From contig NZ_CP012673.1 of assembly GCF_002950945.1 (NCBI RefSeq), positions 10,554,501 to 10,618,500 of the forward strand: a DNA stretch of 64,000 nt, read 5' to 3'. The notes beneath the pieces are model-generated. The model was not told the DNA's origin. It worked only from the letters and a program-made list of their open reading frames with translations, and made no database searches. A program made the position numbers and the translations under genes. Positions 43,711 to 52,689 of the stretch are shown one piece after another. Source of the stretch: Sorangium cellulosum. Its GTDB lineage: Bacteria > Myxococcota_A > Polyangia > Polyangiales > Polyangiaceae. Every line of letters starts with the position of its first letter. Within the stretch, counting starts at the first letter, position 1.

Positions 43711-44089
43711 GTTCTCCTCCCGGTCCGAATGCGCGCGTTCGATCACCCAGGAGACGGACGGCGTCAACAGGTGGCCCAGGACACATTACGCCGCGCGGTC
43801 TTCGGACCCCGGGCCGAGCGCGACCGGTCCTAGGCCGTGCCCTGCACCCTTCCGTCAGCTCGCCGGTTTGATACGTCCAAAACGGAATGGATAGCGGCTC
43901 CGGCCCCCGTTACGCGCAGCCCCCCGGGTTCGCCACGCCGTGTGACCTGCGTGTGCCCCGACTCCGGGGCACGGGGCTCCACGAGAGGGCACTCCGGTAT
44001 ACGAGAGGAATCGAGCCCTCAATGGGCTCTGACACCGCTCCGACGCGTCCGACGCGTCCGACGCGGCGATCGCCGTATCTCTCGCGCAT

Positions 44090-44133
44090 CTGCCCCGCAG
44101 ATTCGTCTCCGGGTTCAATTCCCGGCGCCTCCA
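44090..44133 (+). ncRNA. 3'-end fragment of a tmRNA or tRNA gene
   Basis: CCGGG-TTCAATT-CCCGG is a canonical T-arm, followed by the 7-nt acceptor strand CGCCTCC and discriminator A. No CCA is encoded. The matching 5' acceptor strand (GGAGGCG or GGGGGCG) and the rest of the RNA were not found upstream, so only the 3' end is present. The CGCCTCC-A ending fits ssrA of many bacteria as well as some tRNAs. Such 3'-end copies mark the att site of integrated elements. Confidence 0.6.
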
Positions 44134-44135
44134 GG

Positions 44136-44167
44136 AAGAAGACACGGCGAGAGCCGTGTCTTCTTTT
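44136..44167 (+). terminator. Intrinsic terminator after the RNA fragment
   Basis: A perfect 13-bp stem AAGAAGACACGGC / GCCGTGTCTTCTT with a GAGA tetraloop and further T. It sits 3 nt after the RNA-like end, as expected for a tRNA or tmRNA terminator. Confidence 0.85.
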
Positions 44168-44556
44168 ACGTGTGCCCTGCGTGTGACCTGATAAATTTCA
44201 ACAGGGGTGGATGGCCGCGCGGCCGGGTGTAGGCGGACCACCGGGAGCGGGCCGGGCGGGTGACGAGCGGGTACGGAGCTCCACGGCGGGCAGCCGGCCG
44301 TAATCACCCAGCCAAGGGCATCGTGACCATGCCGGTGACGCCCGTTACCTGTCGCCATCGCGACTAAAGAGGAAGCGATTGCGGCGAGAGCGGAGCGGGC
44401 TGAGCGGCGCGACTGCTGGCGGAGACCTTCTCGACATTGCTGAACTGCGGCGCGGCGGGGCTCATCGCTCTCCCGCTCGGGGGGCATCGTCGCGCTGGTC
44501 AGCTTGGTGGCCTGGCTGAGGTCGCGGCGCTCGCCGCGCCCCCGCAGAGCGCCGGC

Positions 44557-45645
44557 TCACGGGCACGGCGCGCATCCGCCACCGCAGTCGATGTCCTGCT
44601 CACCGGCGTTCTTCACGCCGTCCGTGCACGAGGACTCCAGGCAGGTGCCCGCCCAGCACACCCCGCTCTCGCAGCTCGCGTCCGTCCTGCAGCCTTGACC
44701 CGCCGCGCAGGGCGGGCACGGCGTCGCCCCGCAGTCGATCCCGGTCTCCTCCCCGTTCTTCACGCCGTCTCCGCAGGTTGCCGGTGCGCAGCGCGCGGCG
44801 TCGCAGACCTTGCTTTTGCAGTCGGCGCTCGATCGGCAGGCCTCGCCGACGATGCAGGGGCGGCAGAGACCTCCGCAGTCCCGCGCTGTCTCCCCGAGCG
44901 CGAGATCGGCCACATCGTTCACGCAATGGGACGGCACACACAGCACGTCATCACAGGCCAGACCGTTGGCGCAGTCGTTCATGGTCACGTCGCCATCAAA
45001 GCACGCAACGCACGTACCCCGATGGCACATCCCCTCCCGGGCGGCCGGGCACGCCGCAGCCGCCAGCAAGGGAATGTTGGCCGGTCCGCTCTCGTCGCAG
45101 CTGTCGTACGTGCACTGCTCGCCGTCGTCGTAGACGTCGGACGGGTCGTCGAGCGCGATGAGCTCGCCCGCGGTCGTGCAATCCATCCGCCGGCAATCGC
45201 CCCGGCGCTGCGAGGCGACCGGCCCGACGTGGATCTCCACGGTGCACTGCCCTTGCACGCACCGGCCGGCGCCGCACTCGCGGCTGGGCGGTCCAGGGCA
45301 CTCCGCGTCGCTCTGGCAGCCCGCATCGACGCCGCCGTCGCCGACATCGGCGTCGCATCCCGTCGTTCCCGCGGCGCACTCCGAGCACGGCCTGCATGCC
45401 TGAGAGCACTTCGGGTCCCTCGCCTCGCTGGGAAGACAGCAGATGTGGTAGTTCGGATCGCTGCACTCGCACCGGTCGCCGATGCAGATCGTGCCGGGGA
45501 TGTCCTGAAATTCACTGTGACAGTGGGCGTCCTCGCCGCAGTAGCCCCCGAGCCAGGGCGGAGCCCCAGCGCACGAGCCCACGAGACACGCGCCGACCGC
45601 GACCACCGGCGCGGCGAGCACCACGGCACGAAGCAGGGTGTTCAT
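44557..45645 (-). CDS. Cys-rich secreted/lipoprotein with DGVKNGEE-type repeats
   Basis: 362 residues. The N-terminal hydrophobic segment (LLRAVVLAAPVVAVGAC) ends in a lipobox-like AVGAC. More than 40 Cys are spread through the protein. The C-terminus contains tandem cysteine-rich units, DGVKNGEETGIDCGATPCPPC and DGVKNAGEQDIDCGGGCAPC, separated by CRTDASCESGVCWAGTC, the fold pattern common in myxobacterial secreted adhesin-like proteins. Function is unknown; surface binding is likely. Confidence 0.75.
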   Translation of the reverse strand: MNTLLRAVVLAAPVVAVGACLVGSCAGAPPWLGGYCGEDAHCHSEFQDIPGTICIGDRCECSDPNYHICCLPSEARDPKCSQACRPCSECAAGTTGCDADVGDGGVDAGCQSDAECPGPPSRECGAGRCVQGQCTVEIHVGPVASQRRGDCRRMDCTTAGELIALDDPSDVYDDGEQCTYDSCDESGPANIPLLAAAACPAAREGMCHRGTCVACFDGDVTMNDCANGLACDDVLCVPSHCVNDVADLALGETARDCGGLCRPCIVGEACRSSADCKSKVCDAARCAPATCGDGVKNGEETGIDCGATPCPPCAAGQGCRTDASCESGVCWAGTCLESSCTDGVKNAGEQDIDCGGGCAPCP

Positions 45646-45946
45646 CGATTCACGACCTCCGGGGATTCACAAAGACCAGAGAAGGGCACACGAGCTGTCA
45701 CACGCAGCCGCTTCTATACAGGAGCGGAGTCCCCAACGTGCGTAAGAAATCGACAGATCAACGCTCTTAAAGGCCGGAAATTCGGCTCACGCCGTCGGAA
45801 CGGGTCGAGCCGCGCACATGATCTTGAAATCGGCGCAGGACCGCCCTCAGCGACGGAAAAACCATTCACGTTGCCGGAATGAACAGAACGGCGCCTGGCC
45901 AGAAAATCCGGCATAACCGCGCTTGAAGACGGAAAACCGGCTTACG
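45646..45946. other. Intergenic region with degenerate tandem repeats
   Basis: 300 bp between the Cys-rich gene start and the pseudokinase stop. Three imperfect copies of a ~76-nt unit occupy most of it (separate entry). No gene is supported. Confidence 0.5.
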
Positions 45947-45990
45947 TCACCGGAATGTGTCGGAACGCGCGCCTGGCCAAGAGTGCCCGC
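45774..45990. repeat. Three degenerate ~76-nt tandem repeats
   Basis: Copies start at about 45774, 45853 and 45929, each opening G(A/C)CGGAAA and continuing CACG...CGGAATG about 15 nt later. The last two also share GCGCCTGGCCA further on. The third copy overlaps the 3' end of the pseudokinase gene. Arms differ by many substitutions, so the array is old. Confidence 0.55.
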
Positions 45991-47632
45991 AGGAGTACCA
46001 GTCGGCACCACAAGGCGGCAGCGGCTCGTCATGCGTGAGCGGCGGCGCAGGGGTCACGGGCGGTGACGGAGCCGCGGGCGGCGATGACGGAGCTGCAGCC
46101 GGCGACGACGTCGCCTCGGGCGGCGGCGCCGCCACTGGCGCGCGGGTCGTCCTGACGAGCTTCCCTGTCCGCGTGACGGCCCGCGCTGGCTCCCGGCGCG
46201 GCGGGCGCTCGCTCTCGAGAGGCGCCTCGGGCTCCGGCGGAGCGCCCGCCGGCCTCGAGACCAGCGCGCCGGGGCGCGGGAGGCGCGCGACGACCGGCAC
46301 ACGCGGGGCCGGCTGCGCGGCGTGCTGACGCCAGACGACGATCACCGCCGCCGCCGCGAGAACCAGCACCCCCGCGAGCGCGAGCGCCCGCCGGAGCGGC
46401 CCGCGGCGCGGCGACGTCGGCCCCCCGGTGCGCGCGGGAGGCGCCGGAGCCGGCGCCGGCGCCGGCTCCGGCTCCGGCGTCGCCGGCAGGGGAACACCAC
46501 GCGACGGCTCGATCTCGCCCGGGGGAGACGGCGCACGTTGCCCCGCAGCCTGCAGGGGCACAGCAGGCGGCGACCCCTCCGCGCCCGAGGGCAACGTCGG
46601 CGGACCCGACGTCGGCGGACCCGACGGCGCCGGACCGGACAGCGGCGCGACCCGCCGCAACCGCGCTCCCAGCGACCCCAACCGCACGCCGCGCAACGCC
46701 GGCCGCGCACCTCGCAACGGCGGCCCCACCCCTCGCAGCGCAGGCCTCGCCGCCAGCGATGCCGGCCCCTTCCCTGGCGACGCCGGCCTCTCGCGGCGCA
46801 CCTCGAGGACCTCGCCCGGATCCCGCTCGCCGCGCCAGCGACACCAGCTCTCGAGCGCCGCGTGGAGCGCCGCGATCAGCTCCTCCATGTCGCGGTACCG
46901 CGCGTCGGGGTGCCGCTCGGTCGCCCTCCGCACGACCGCCGCGACCAGCGGCGGCAGCGGCACGAACGTCTCGATCGGCAGCGGCGTGTTGTGCAGCACG
47001 CAGCGGACGAGCTCCTCCGGCGCCCGCTCCGCGAACGGCCGGCGCAGCCCGAGCAGCTCGTAGAGCAGGAGGCCCAGCGCGTAGACGTCGGTCCGCTCGT
47101 CCAGCGCCGCGGGCGCCGAGAGCTGCTCGGGCGCCCGGTACGCCGCCGCCCTCGCCGCGCCGGCCGCGTCGAGGCCGAAGAGCTGCGCGACACCCAGCCC
47201 GGCGAGCTGAAGCGATCCGTCGCCGAGCAGGACGACGGCCTCCGGGCAGAGATCGCCGTGGAAGACCCCCGACGCGTGCGCGACCCGCAGGACCTCCGCG
47301 ACCTCGGCGACCTGCGTGATCACCCACGGCGGCGCGAGCCGCTTCGGCTCCTCCTCGAGGAGCACCCGCAGCGACGAGCCCTCGCTCCGCGCGACGGCCA
47401 GCCAGCAGAACCCGTCGCCGAGACCGCCGCCGAGCACCGCCGGGACCTCCTCCAGACGCCCGCTCACGGCGCGCAGCCGCCCGAGCCGCTCGAGGAACCC
47501 GGCCGGCACCCCCTCGCTCACGTAGAGCAGCGCGCCTCGGCCCTCGCGATCGACCGCGGCGTAGACGTCCACATGGCCGCGGTCCTCCAGCCGCTCGACG
47601 ATCCGGTAGCCGAGGCCGGCGCCGTCTACCAC
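45947..47632 (-). CDS. Membrane pseudokinase of the Ser/Thr kinase family
   Basis: 561 residues from the GTG overlapping the upstream stop. The kinase-like domain (~5-275) keeps YRAPEQLSAPAALDERTDVYALGLLLYELLG and the C-lobe, but active-site motifs are degenerate: the catalytic loop reads HGDLCPEAVVL (Lys replaced by Cys, Asn by Ala), DFG reads AGLG, and no Lys stands in the VAIK position (VYAAVDREGRGALL). Phosphotransfer is thus unlikely. A Pro/Ala/Arg-rich linker and one membrane helix (LALAGVLVLAAAAVIVV) follow, then a periplasmic tail ending in a Cys pair (CGADWYSCGH). It is coupled to the PEGA/TPR-like gene. Confidence 0.85.
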   Translation of the reverse strand: MVDGAGLGYRIVERLEDRGHVDVYAAVDREGRGALLYVSEGVPAGFLERLGRLRAVSGRLEEVPAVLGGGLGDGFCWLAVARSEGSSLRVLLEEEPKRLAPPWVITQVAEVAEVLRVAHASGVFHGDLCPEAVVLLGDGSLQLAGLGVAQLFGLDAAGAARAAAYRAPEQLSAPAALDERTDVYALGLLLYELLGLRRPFAERAPEELVRCVLHNTPLPIETFVPLPPLVAAVVRRATERHPDARYRDMEELIAALHAALESWCRWRGERDPGEVLEVRRERPASPGKGPASLAARPALRGVGPPLRGARPALRGVRLGSLGARLRRVAPLSGPAPSGPPTSGPPTLPSGAEGSPPAVPLQAAGQRAPSPPGEIEPSRGVPLPATPEPEPAPAPAPAPPARTGGPTSPRRGPLRRALALAGVLVLAAAAVIVVWRQHAAQPAPRVPVVARLPRPGALVSRPAGAPPEPEAPLESERPPRREPARAVTRTGKLVRTTRAPVAAPPPEATSSPAAAPSSPPAAPSPPVTPAPPLTHDEPLPPCGADWYSCGHSWPGARSDTFR

Positions 47633-48606
47633 GTGGCCTCCAGGCGGAGCCGCGCCCCCGCCGCGGTCGGCTCCACGCGGAGCCGCGCCCCCGCCGCGGC
47701 CTTCCCGGGGCCGTCGCTCCTCGGAAACAAGGCATACACGAGCGTCCCGCCAGCCACGAGCGCGCCGGCGGCCAGCGCGAACGCGGCGCGCTCCTCGGCG
47801 CGCTCCATCGCCACATAGGCGCCCTGCGCGCGCTGCAGCTCCGCGCCGGCGATCCGGTAGCCGCCGTGGTTCCGCTCGAGCAGCATGTCGAACTCGCGCT
47901 CGTTCTCGTCCGCCTCGTCGAGGAACACCGCGCCGAGCACGACGCAGGCGGCGGACGCGACGCCGCCGAGCGCCATGAGCCCCGCCGCCGGCGCCGCGCT
48001 CGCCAGCGCGGCGAGATCCAGGACGACGAGGCGCGCCTCCCCCGCGCGCACCTCCACCGCGACCTCCTTCGCGACGTCGCCGAGCGCCGCCCGGACGCGG
48101 TGCGAGCCGGGCGCGACGAACACCTCGCGCCCGAGCGGCGCCCGCCCGAGGGGCCGGCCCCCGATCGAGAGCTCGGCCCCGCGCGGCGCGGCGAAGGTCA
48201 ACGCGCCGACCGCCTGCTTCGCCCGCGCGAGATCCAGCGCGCGGCTCGCGTGACGCGCGCGCGCGTCGGCGTCGGCAGGCGCCGGCGCCCGCGCGAGGCA
48301 CGCGGTGAGGAACTCGGCCGCCCTCGGCATGTCCGCGATGCGGAGCGAGAGCTGCCCGACGTTGCACGCGGCCTGCTCCGACCGCTCGAGCTGCCAGATC
48401 TGCAGCCAGAGATCCCGCGCCTCCGCGAGGAGGCCGCTCGCCACCGCCCTGTCGGCCGAACGTCGGAGTCGCTCCTCCGGGCCGCCCTCCGCGGCGTCGG
48501 CGCGGCCCGCACAGGGCAGGAGAACCAGCGCCACCGCGATCCACGCCCGAACGAGAGCCCGCGAGATCGCCGTGTTCACGAGGCAGCACATACCAGAAGA
48601 GACCAC
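47626..48606 (-). CDS. Exported PEGA/TPR-like protein coupled to the pseudokinase
   Basis: 326 residues. A signal-like N-terminus (ALVRAWIAVALVLLPCAGRADAAE) is followed by a helical TPR-like region (~35-130: LLAEARDLWLQIWQLERSEQ, MPRAAEFLTACLARAP). A PEGA-like beta segment (~135-200: ALTFAAPRGAELSIGGRPLGRAPLGREVFVAPGSHRVRA) ends with hydrophobic helices (GLMALGGVASAACVVLGAVF, AAFALAAGALVAGGTLVYALF). This layout is typical of myxobacterial proteins adjoining protein kinases. Its stop is inside the GTGGTAG junction with the pseudokinase (7-nt overlap), so the two are co-translated and probably form a membrane pair. Confidence 0.8.
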   Translation of the reverse strand: MVSSGMCCLVNTAISRALVRAWIAVALVLLPCAGRADAAEGGPEERLRRSADRAVASGLLAEARDLWLQIWQLERSEQAACNVGQLSLRIADMPRAAEFLTACLARAPAPADADARARHASRALDLARAKQAVGALTFAAPRGAELSIGGRPLGRAPLGREVFVAPGSHRVRAALGDVAKEVAVEVRAGEARLVVLDLAALASAAPAAGLMALGGVASAACVVLGAVFLDEADENEREFDMLLERNHGGYRIAGAELQRAQGAYVAMERAEERAAFALAAGALVAGGTLVYALFPRSDGPGKAAAGARLRVEPTAAGARLRLEATW

Positions 48607-49280
48607 ACCCAGGGAAGCGTGTGGGATGTTGTGGAATGACCAGGAGAGGCGAGAAACCAGCCTGTGCCGACGGAATGCTCAAGGTTTTCCCGACTGCCAC
48701 TCTTGCGGCCAGCGCCCCGCTCGCCGCCGCGCCGCCGCAGGGCCCGGGGGGCCATGTGCGACGACGTCGCGCACCACCTCAGAACACCGCGCTCGCACGC
48801 GCCTGCACACCCGCTTGATGACAACCAGCGATGCCAGCAACGCGCGTGATGCGCGTCACGTCAGCGATGCCAGAGATGCCAGCGACGCTGGCGTTTGCAG
48901 CGAGACGGCCAGCACCACGCGGCGACCCGGACAGCGCGCGCCGCGCACCGGCCAAGAAAACTTGGCTGGCTCCACTCGAGCGTATGGCGGGACGATACGT
49001 GATCATGATAGTCTCGTACTGATCGTCCTTATCGGACGTGTCAACACTGAAACGGATCGAATCGTGCATGGGTCGGCGCACTCGCTGCCTCTTTCTCTGC
49101 GCGAGCGCTGAGCGGCCAGTCGACGCTCGCGACCCTCTCTCGGCCCGCGGGCACCTCCGGAGTCCGGTCACACGGCAAATTTACATGCCGGTCGCCGCTC
49201 GCGGGGGCGCGCTGCGCTGGCCTCATCGCATCTCTTGATCAGCCGTCCTCGGACAGGCCACCAACAGCCCGGGAGCGTTC
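48607..49280. other. Intergenic region with a degenerate 9-nt repeat
   Basis: 674 bp, divergent, with no supported gene. About 48816-48900 carries degenerate AGCGATGCC units. The inverted pair GGACGAT ... ATCGTCC (about 48990-49028), a CGTCC-TTATC-GGACG hairpin beside it, and CGGCA...TGCCG at about 49175 could be control elements for the CapA-like or PEGA genes. Confidence 0.4.
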
Positions 49281-51581
49281 ATGGCAAGAAGACCCGTCCT
49301 CCGTAGATCCTCGTCTGCATCGTTGTCCGCGTGCGCCGCGGTGTGCGTCTGCCTCGCCTCGGCCGACGCGGCGGCGGCGTACCGCTTCGAGGCCTCCGAG
49401 GCGGCGTTCGACGCGACGTACGCGGCGACGCCCATCGATCTCACCGGCGTCGTGGTCGACGAGGCGGGCTCGCCGATCGCGGGGGCGGAGGTGACGGCCA
49501 TCGGCTGGGGGAGCGGCGCGGTCAACGACGGGGAGATCGCGTTCACCGACGCGGAGGGCGCGTTCACGCTGGCGACGCTCGCGCGGCGGTCGGTCCTCCT
49601 GCGCGTCGAGATCGACGGCTACTACAGCGAGATCGTCCCCGCCGATCTGCACCGGCCGCTCGCCGAGCCGCGCGCCGACACGGGCGCGATCGTGCTGACC
49701 GCGCAGCGCCTCGGCCGCGCGCGGATCCTCGTCGGCGGCGACACGATGTTCGGGCGGCGGTTCGTCGACAGCGACGAGGACGGCGTCGAGGGCGAGGACG
49801 GGGACCTGATCCGCCCCGCGACGCGCGAGGCGGACGCGAGCGCCGTCCTCACCTTCCTGCGCGACGTCCTGTCGTCGGCCGACTACACCCAGGTCAACCT
49901 GGAGTGCCCGGTCACGGACAACCCGGCCACGGCGCACCCGCACAAGTCCTATACGTTCTTCTCCTACCCGGAGACGGTCAGGGCGCTCGCGCTCGCCGGC
50001 GTGGACGGGGTGAGCCTCGGCAACAACCACATGTACGACTACATGGAAGGCGGCGTCTCCGACACGCTGGTCAACGTGCCGAACGCCGGCCTCGACTGGT
50101 TCGGCGCCGGCCTCGACGAGACCATGGCGAAGGGCACCGTGCTCTACCGGACGATCCGCGGCGTCGACGTGGTCTTCCAGGGGTTCAACCAGCTCGTGAA
50201 CGACGGGTCGACGCTGCCGGAATACACGCTCACCGCCTCCGACGGGCCCCCGCCGAAGGCGGGCGCGCTCGCGCTCACCGCGACGGGGGTCAAGGACTTC
50301 ATGACGGCGGACGCGACCGGGCGCTTCGCGATCCCGGTGCTGCACGGGGGCAGCGAGTACTCCGATTACCCGACGTCCGCCATGCGGCGGCGGTTCACCC
50401 AGCTCGTCCAGCTGGGCGCGGGTGTGGTCGTGGCGCACCACCCGCACACGGTCCACGGCGTGGGGCTCTACGACGCCGGCGCCGGCCCGCGCTTCGTCTT
50501 CATGTCGCTCGGCAACATGGTCTTCGATCAGGACATCTTCGAGACCTACCAGTCGTATGTCGCCGTGCTCGACATCGACGAGGCGGCGGACGGCAGCCGC
50601 GCGGTGCACCGCGTGCAGCTCATCCCTTTCCAGAACGAGGGCTACGTGCCGAAGCTCGTGAGCGGGGCCTGGCTGGCCCGGACCGGCCGCCACGTCGGGC
50701 ACCTCTCGACGACGCTGCCGGCGGCGGGCGCGGCCGGCGAGGCCGCGGACGGCCTCACCGGGGCGGTCGTGTTCCCGAGCGGCCCGCGGGTCGCCGCGGT
50801 GAGCGCGGCGGCGCAGTACAAGGCGAGCGATCAGGCAGAGACGCGGACCGTGCCGCTCGCGAGCCGGAGCACGGGGCCCCTCGCGCACGTGCGCTCGAGC
50901 GCCGCGGACTCGCTCGCCGGCCTCAGGACGAGCGCCGCCGCGAGCTGCGATTATGGCCGGGAGATCATGCTCTACGGCGACTTCGAGGACAGCGACGTCG
51001 ACGACGCCTTCCACGAAGGCTCGATGTGGTCCCTGAGCGAGTTCCGCACGGTCCAGAACAGCGTGGTCCGGAGCGGGACCGGCGCGATGGTGTTCCTGCG
51101 CAAGTCGACCAGCACCTCGGACGTGTCGACCTACATGAACAACCGCATCAAGTTCGAGCCCGGCCGCAAGCTGACCCTGAGCGGCTATCTGAAGGGCGAC
51201 AACGCCGGGCAGCACCGCATCCAGGTGTACTGGTACACGAGCGGCGGGACGAGCCTGTCGAACACCACGGTGGTCACGCGCGCGGCCGGCACCTACACCT
51301 GGGAGCGGTTCACCGCCGACCTCACCCCGCCGTCGAACGCGGGCTCGGTGCGGGTGTACTTCAGGGCCGCGCCGCCGGCGAGCGGCGAGGCGACGACGTA
51401 CCTCGACGACGTGTCGCTGATCGAGTGGGAGGGCACGGTCGCCGACGCCTCCGCGGGCCTCGCGCTCGCGACGCCGAACGACTGGAGCTTCGTGCGATGC
51501 ACCGCCGCGAGCTCCTCGCTCGCGAGCCTCGGCGTGACGACGACACACCGCACTTACACGCTGGCGCCGTCGACGCCCTGA
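49281..51581 (+). CDS. Secreted CapA-like protein with carboxypeptidase-regulatory and carbohydrate-binding-like domains
   Basis: 766 residues. A signal peptide (SSASLSACAAVCVCLASADAAAA) is followed by a carboxypeptidase-regulatory-like beta domain (~50-135: IDLTGVVVDEAGSPIAGAEVTAIGW). A CapA/metallophosphatase-like domain spans ~150-440: ILVGGDTMFGRRF, TQVNLECPVTD, VSLGNNHMYDY, FQGFNQL, VVVAHHPHTVHGVGL, FMSLGNMVFD. CapA proteins belong to the calcineurin-like fold linked to poly-gamma-glutamate export. The C-terminal ~200 residues (EDSDVDDAFHEGSMWSLSEF...YLDDVSLIEWEG) form a CBM-type jelly roll. No other cap genes are near. The substrate is unknown. Confidence 0.82.
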   Translation: MARRPVLRRSSSASLSACAAVCVCLASADAAAAYRFEASEAAFDATYAATPIDLTGVVVDEAGSPIAGAEVTAIGWGSGAVNDGEIAFTDAEGAFTLATLARRSVLLRVEIDGYYSEIVPADLHRPLAEPRADTGAIVLTAQRLGRARILVGGDTMFGRRFVDSDEDGVEGEDGDLIRPATREADASAVLTFLRDVLSSADYTQVNLECPVTDNPATAHPHKSYTFFSYPETVRALALAGVDGVSLGNNHMYDYMEGGVSDTLVNVPNAGLDWFGAGLDETMAKGTVLYRTIRGVDVVFQGFNQLVNDGSTLPEYTLTASDGPPPKAGALALTATGVKDFMTADATGRFAIPVLHGGSEYSDYPTSAMRRRFTQLVQLGAGVVVAHHPHTVHGVGLYDAGAGPRFVFMSLGNMVFDQDIFETYQSYVAVLDIDEAADGSRAVHRVQLIPFQNEGYVPKLVSGAWLARTGRHVGHLSTTLPAAGAAGEAADGLTGAVVFPSGPRVAAVSAAAQYKASDQAETRTVPLASRSTGPLAHVRSSAADSLAGLRTSAAASCDYGREIMLYGDFEDSDVDDAFHEGSMWSLSEFRTVQNSVVRSGTGAMVFLRKSTSTSDVSTYMNNRIKFEPGRKLTLSGYLKGDNAGQHRIQVYWYTSGGTSLSNTTVVTRAAGTYTWERFTADLTPPSNAGSVRVYFRAAPPASGEATTYLDDVSLIEWEGTVADASAGLALATPNDWSFVRCTAASSSLASLGVTTTHRTYTLAPSTP

Positions 51582-51733
51582 GCGCCTCGCCCCTCGCCCC
51601 GCGGATCGGCGAAGGGGAGCGGGCTGGCGGGCTGGTCGAAGGTGCGCCGGTCCGGTACCATCGCGCGGGGGCGCGGCACGCCGCCCCTCGACACGACACC
51701 TCGACGGCGCCCGCGCGCCACGGACTCGCCCCC

Positions 51734-52657
51734 ATGAGACGACCGCGGCATCCATCCCACCTCGCGACCGCGCTGGCCCTCTCCGTCCTCGTGGCCGGCT
51801 GCGGCGAGGATCCCAGGGGCGAAGACCTCGTGTGGCCGATCGGGGGGACGGACGAGCTCCAGCCGATGTCGTCGAGCTTCGGGCCGCGCCTCCAGACCTC
51901 GCGCGATGGCGTCTACGACTTCCACCGCGGCATCGACATCCCCACCGTGATGGGGACCCCGGTGTACGCGGTCGCCGCAGGGAAGGTGATCCGCGCCGGG
52001 CGCTACGACGACTTCGCCGACGTCGTGGTGCAGATCGAGCACTGCGAAGGGAAGGAAGTGTGTGTCTACAGCACCTACGTCCACCTCACCATGCCGCTCG
52101 TCGACGTGGGCGAGCAGGTCGGGCGCGGCCAGCACATCGCCTACACCGGGCTCGCTGCGGCCAGCCTGTTTCCCCACCTGCACTTCGAGATGCGGGAAGG
52201 GGGCACCGAGAAGGAGTACTGCGTGCACCCGCTCCGCTTCCTGCCGACGCCGGCCGGCCTCGCCCCGGCGATCGCGCTCCGGCGCACCGACGAGGGCGAC
52301 ACGTCGAGCCCCTCGGTCGAGGTCGAGGCCACCCTGCCCGGCGTCGCGCCGGGCCTCGTCGAGGTCGCGGTCTCCACGTCGGACCGCTCGACCGGGGAGA
52401 TCATCGAGGAGCGCGTGTTCGACTACGACGCCTGGAACCGCGAGTACTCGTCGGACGAGCACGACGCCAGCACCATCGACGACGACAGCCGCGCGGGCAT
52501 CCGGATCGAGCCGGCGAAGTTCAACGCGCAGTCATCGACGTACGTGATCCACTTCCGCTTCGTCGACCTGGAGGGGCCGGCGTCGCCGGACGACCTCGAG
52601 ATCACGGCGCGGGCGCGCGACGTGAACGGGCGCGTGATCGAGGCGCGCTTGCCCTGA
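51734..52657 (+). CDS. M23-family peptidase lipoprotein
   Basis: 307 residues. The lipoprotein signal (ALALSVLVAGC) is followed by an M23 (LytM-like) domain: SSFGPRLQTSRDGVYDFHRGIDI with the metal-binding HxxxD, VYAVAAGKVIRAG, YSTYVHLTMPL, and HLHFEMREGG with the HxH motif, so both zinc motifs are present. The family cleaves peptidoglycan cross-bridges. A C-terminal ~120 residues (VEVEATLPGVAPGLVEVAVST...) form an extra beta domain. About 150 nt after the CapA-like gene on the same strand, so possibly co-expressed. Confidence 0.9.
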   Translation: MRRPRHPSHLATALALSVLVAGCGEDPRGEDLVWPIGGTDELQPMSSSFGPRLQTSRDGVYDFHRGIDIPTVMGTPVYAVAAGKVIRAGRYDDFADVVVQIEHCEGKEVCVYSTYVHLTMPLVDVGEQVGRGQHIAYTGLAAASLFPHLHFEMREGGTEKEYCVHPLRFLPTPAGLAPAIALRRTDEGDTSSPSVEVEATLPGVAPGLVEVAVSTSDRSTGEIIEERVFDYDAWNREYSSDEHDASTIDDDSRAGIRIEPAKFNAQSSTYVIHFRFVDLEGPASPDDLEITARARDVNGRVIEARLP

Positions 52658-52689
52658 GCGCCGCCCCGGGCGCGGCGGTCAGGGCAGGC

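Larger units (their letters stand above)
43711..44556. other. Island-edge intergenic region
   Basis: About 850 bp with no convincing gene. Two near-identical words, GTGTGACCTGCGTGTGCCC (about 43940) and GTGTGCCCTGCGTGTGACC (about 44170), flank the tmRNA/tRNA-like fragment. A hairpin GTGCCCCG-ACTC-CGGGGCAC is at 43953-43972, and a GACGCGTCC tandem triplet is at about 44039-44066. Confidence 0.5.

Noticed and set aside
44090..44133. Complete tRNA or tmRNA gene
   Set aside because: Only the T-arm and acceptor 3' strand are present; no matching 5' acceptor strand or tag reading frame was found upstream.
43855..44487. Leftward ORF containing WRRRELNPE
   Set aside because: This peptide pattern is a familiar spurious product of reading the complement of a tRNA/tmRNA 3' end; no protein family fits.
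45774..45990. Possible CRISPR remnant
   Set aside because: Copies are degenerate along their whole length, and what lies between the cores is also repeated.
48779..49171. Leftward 130-codon ORF
   Set aside because: Composed partly of the degenerate AGCGATGCC repeat; no RBS or family support.
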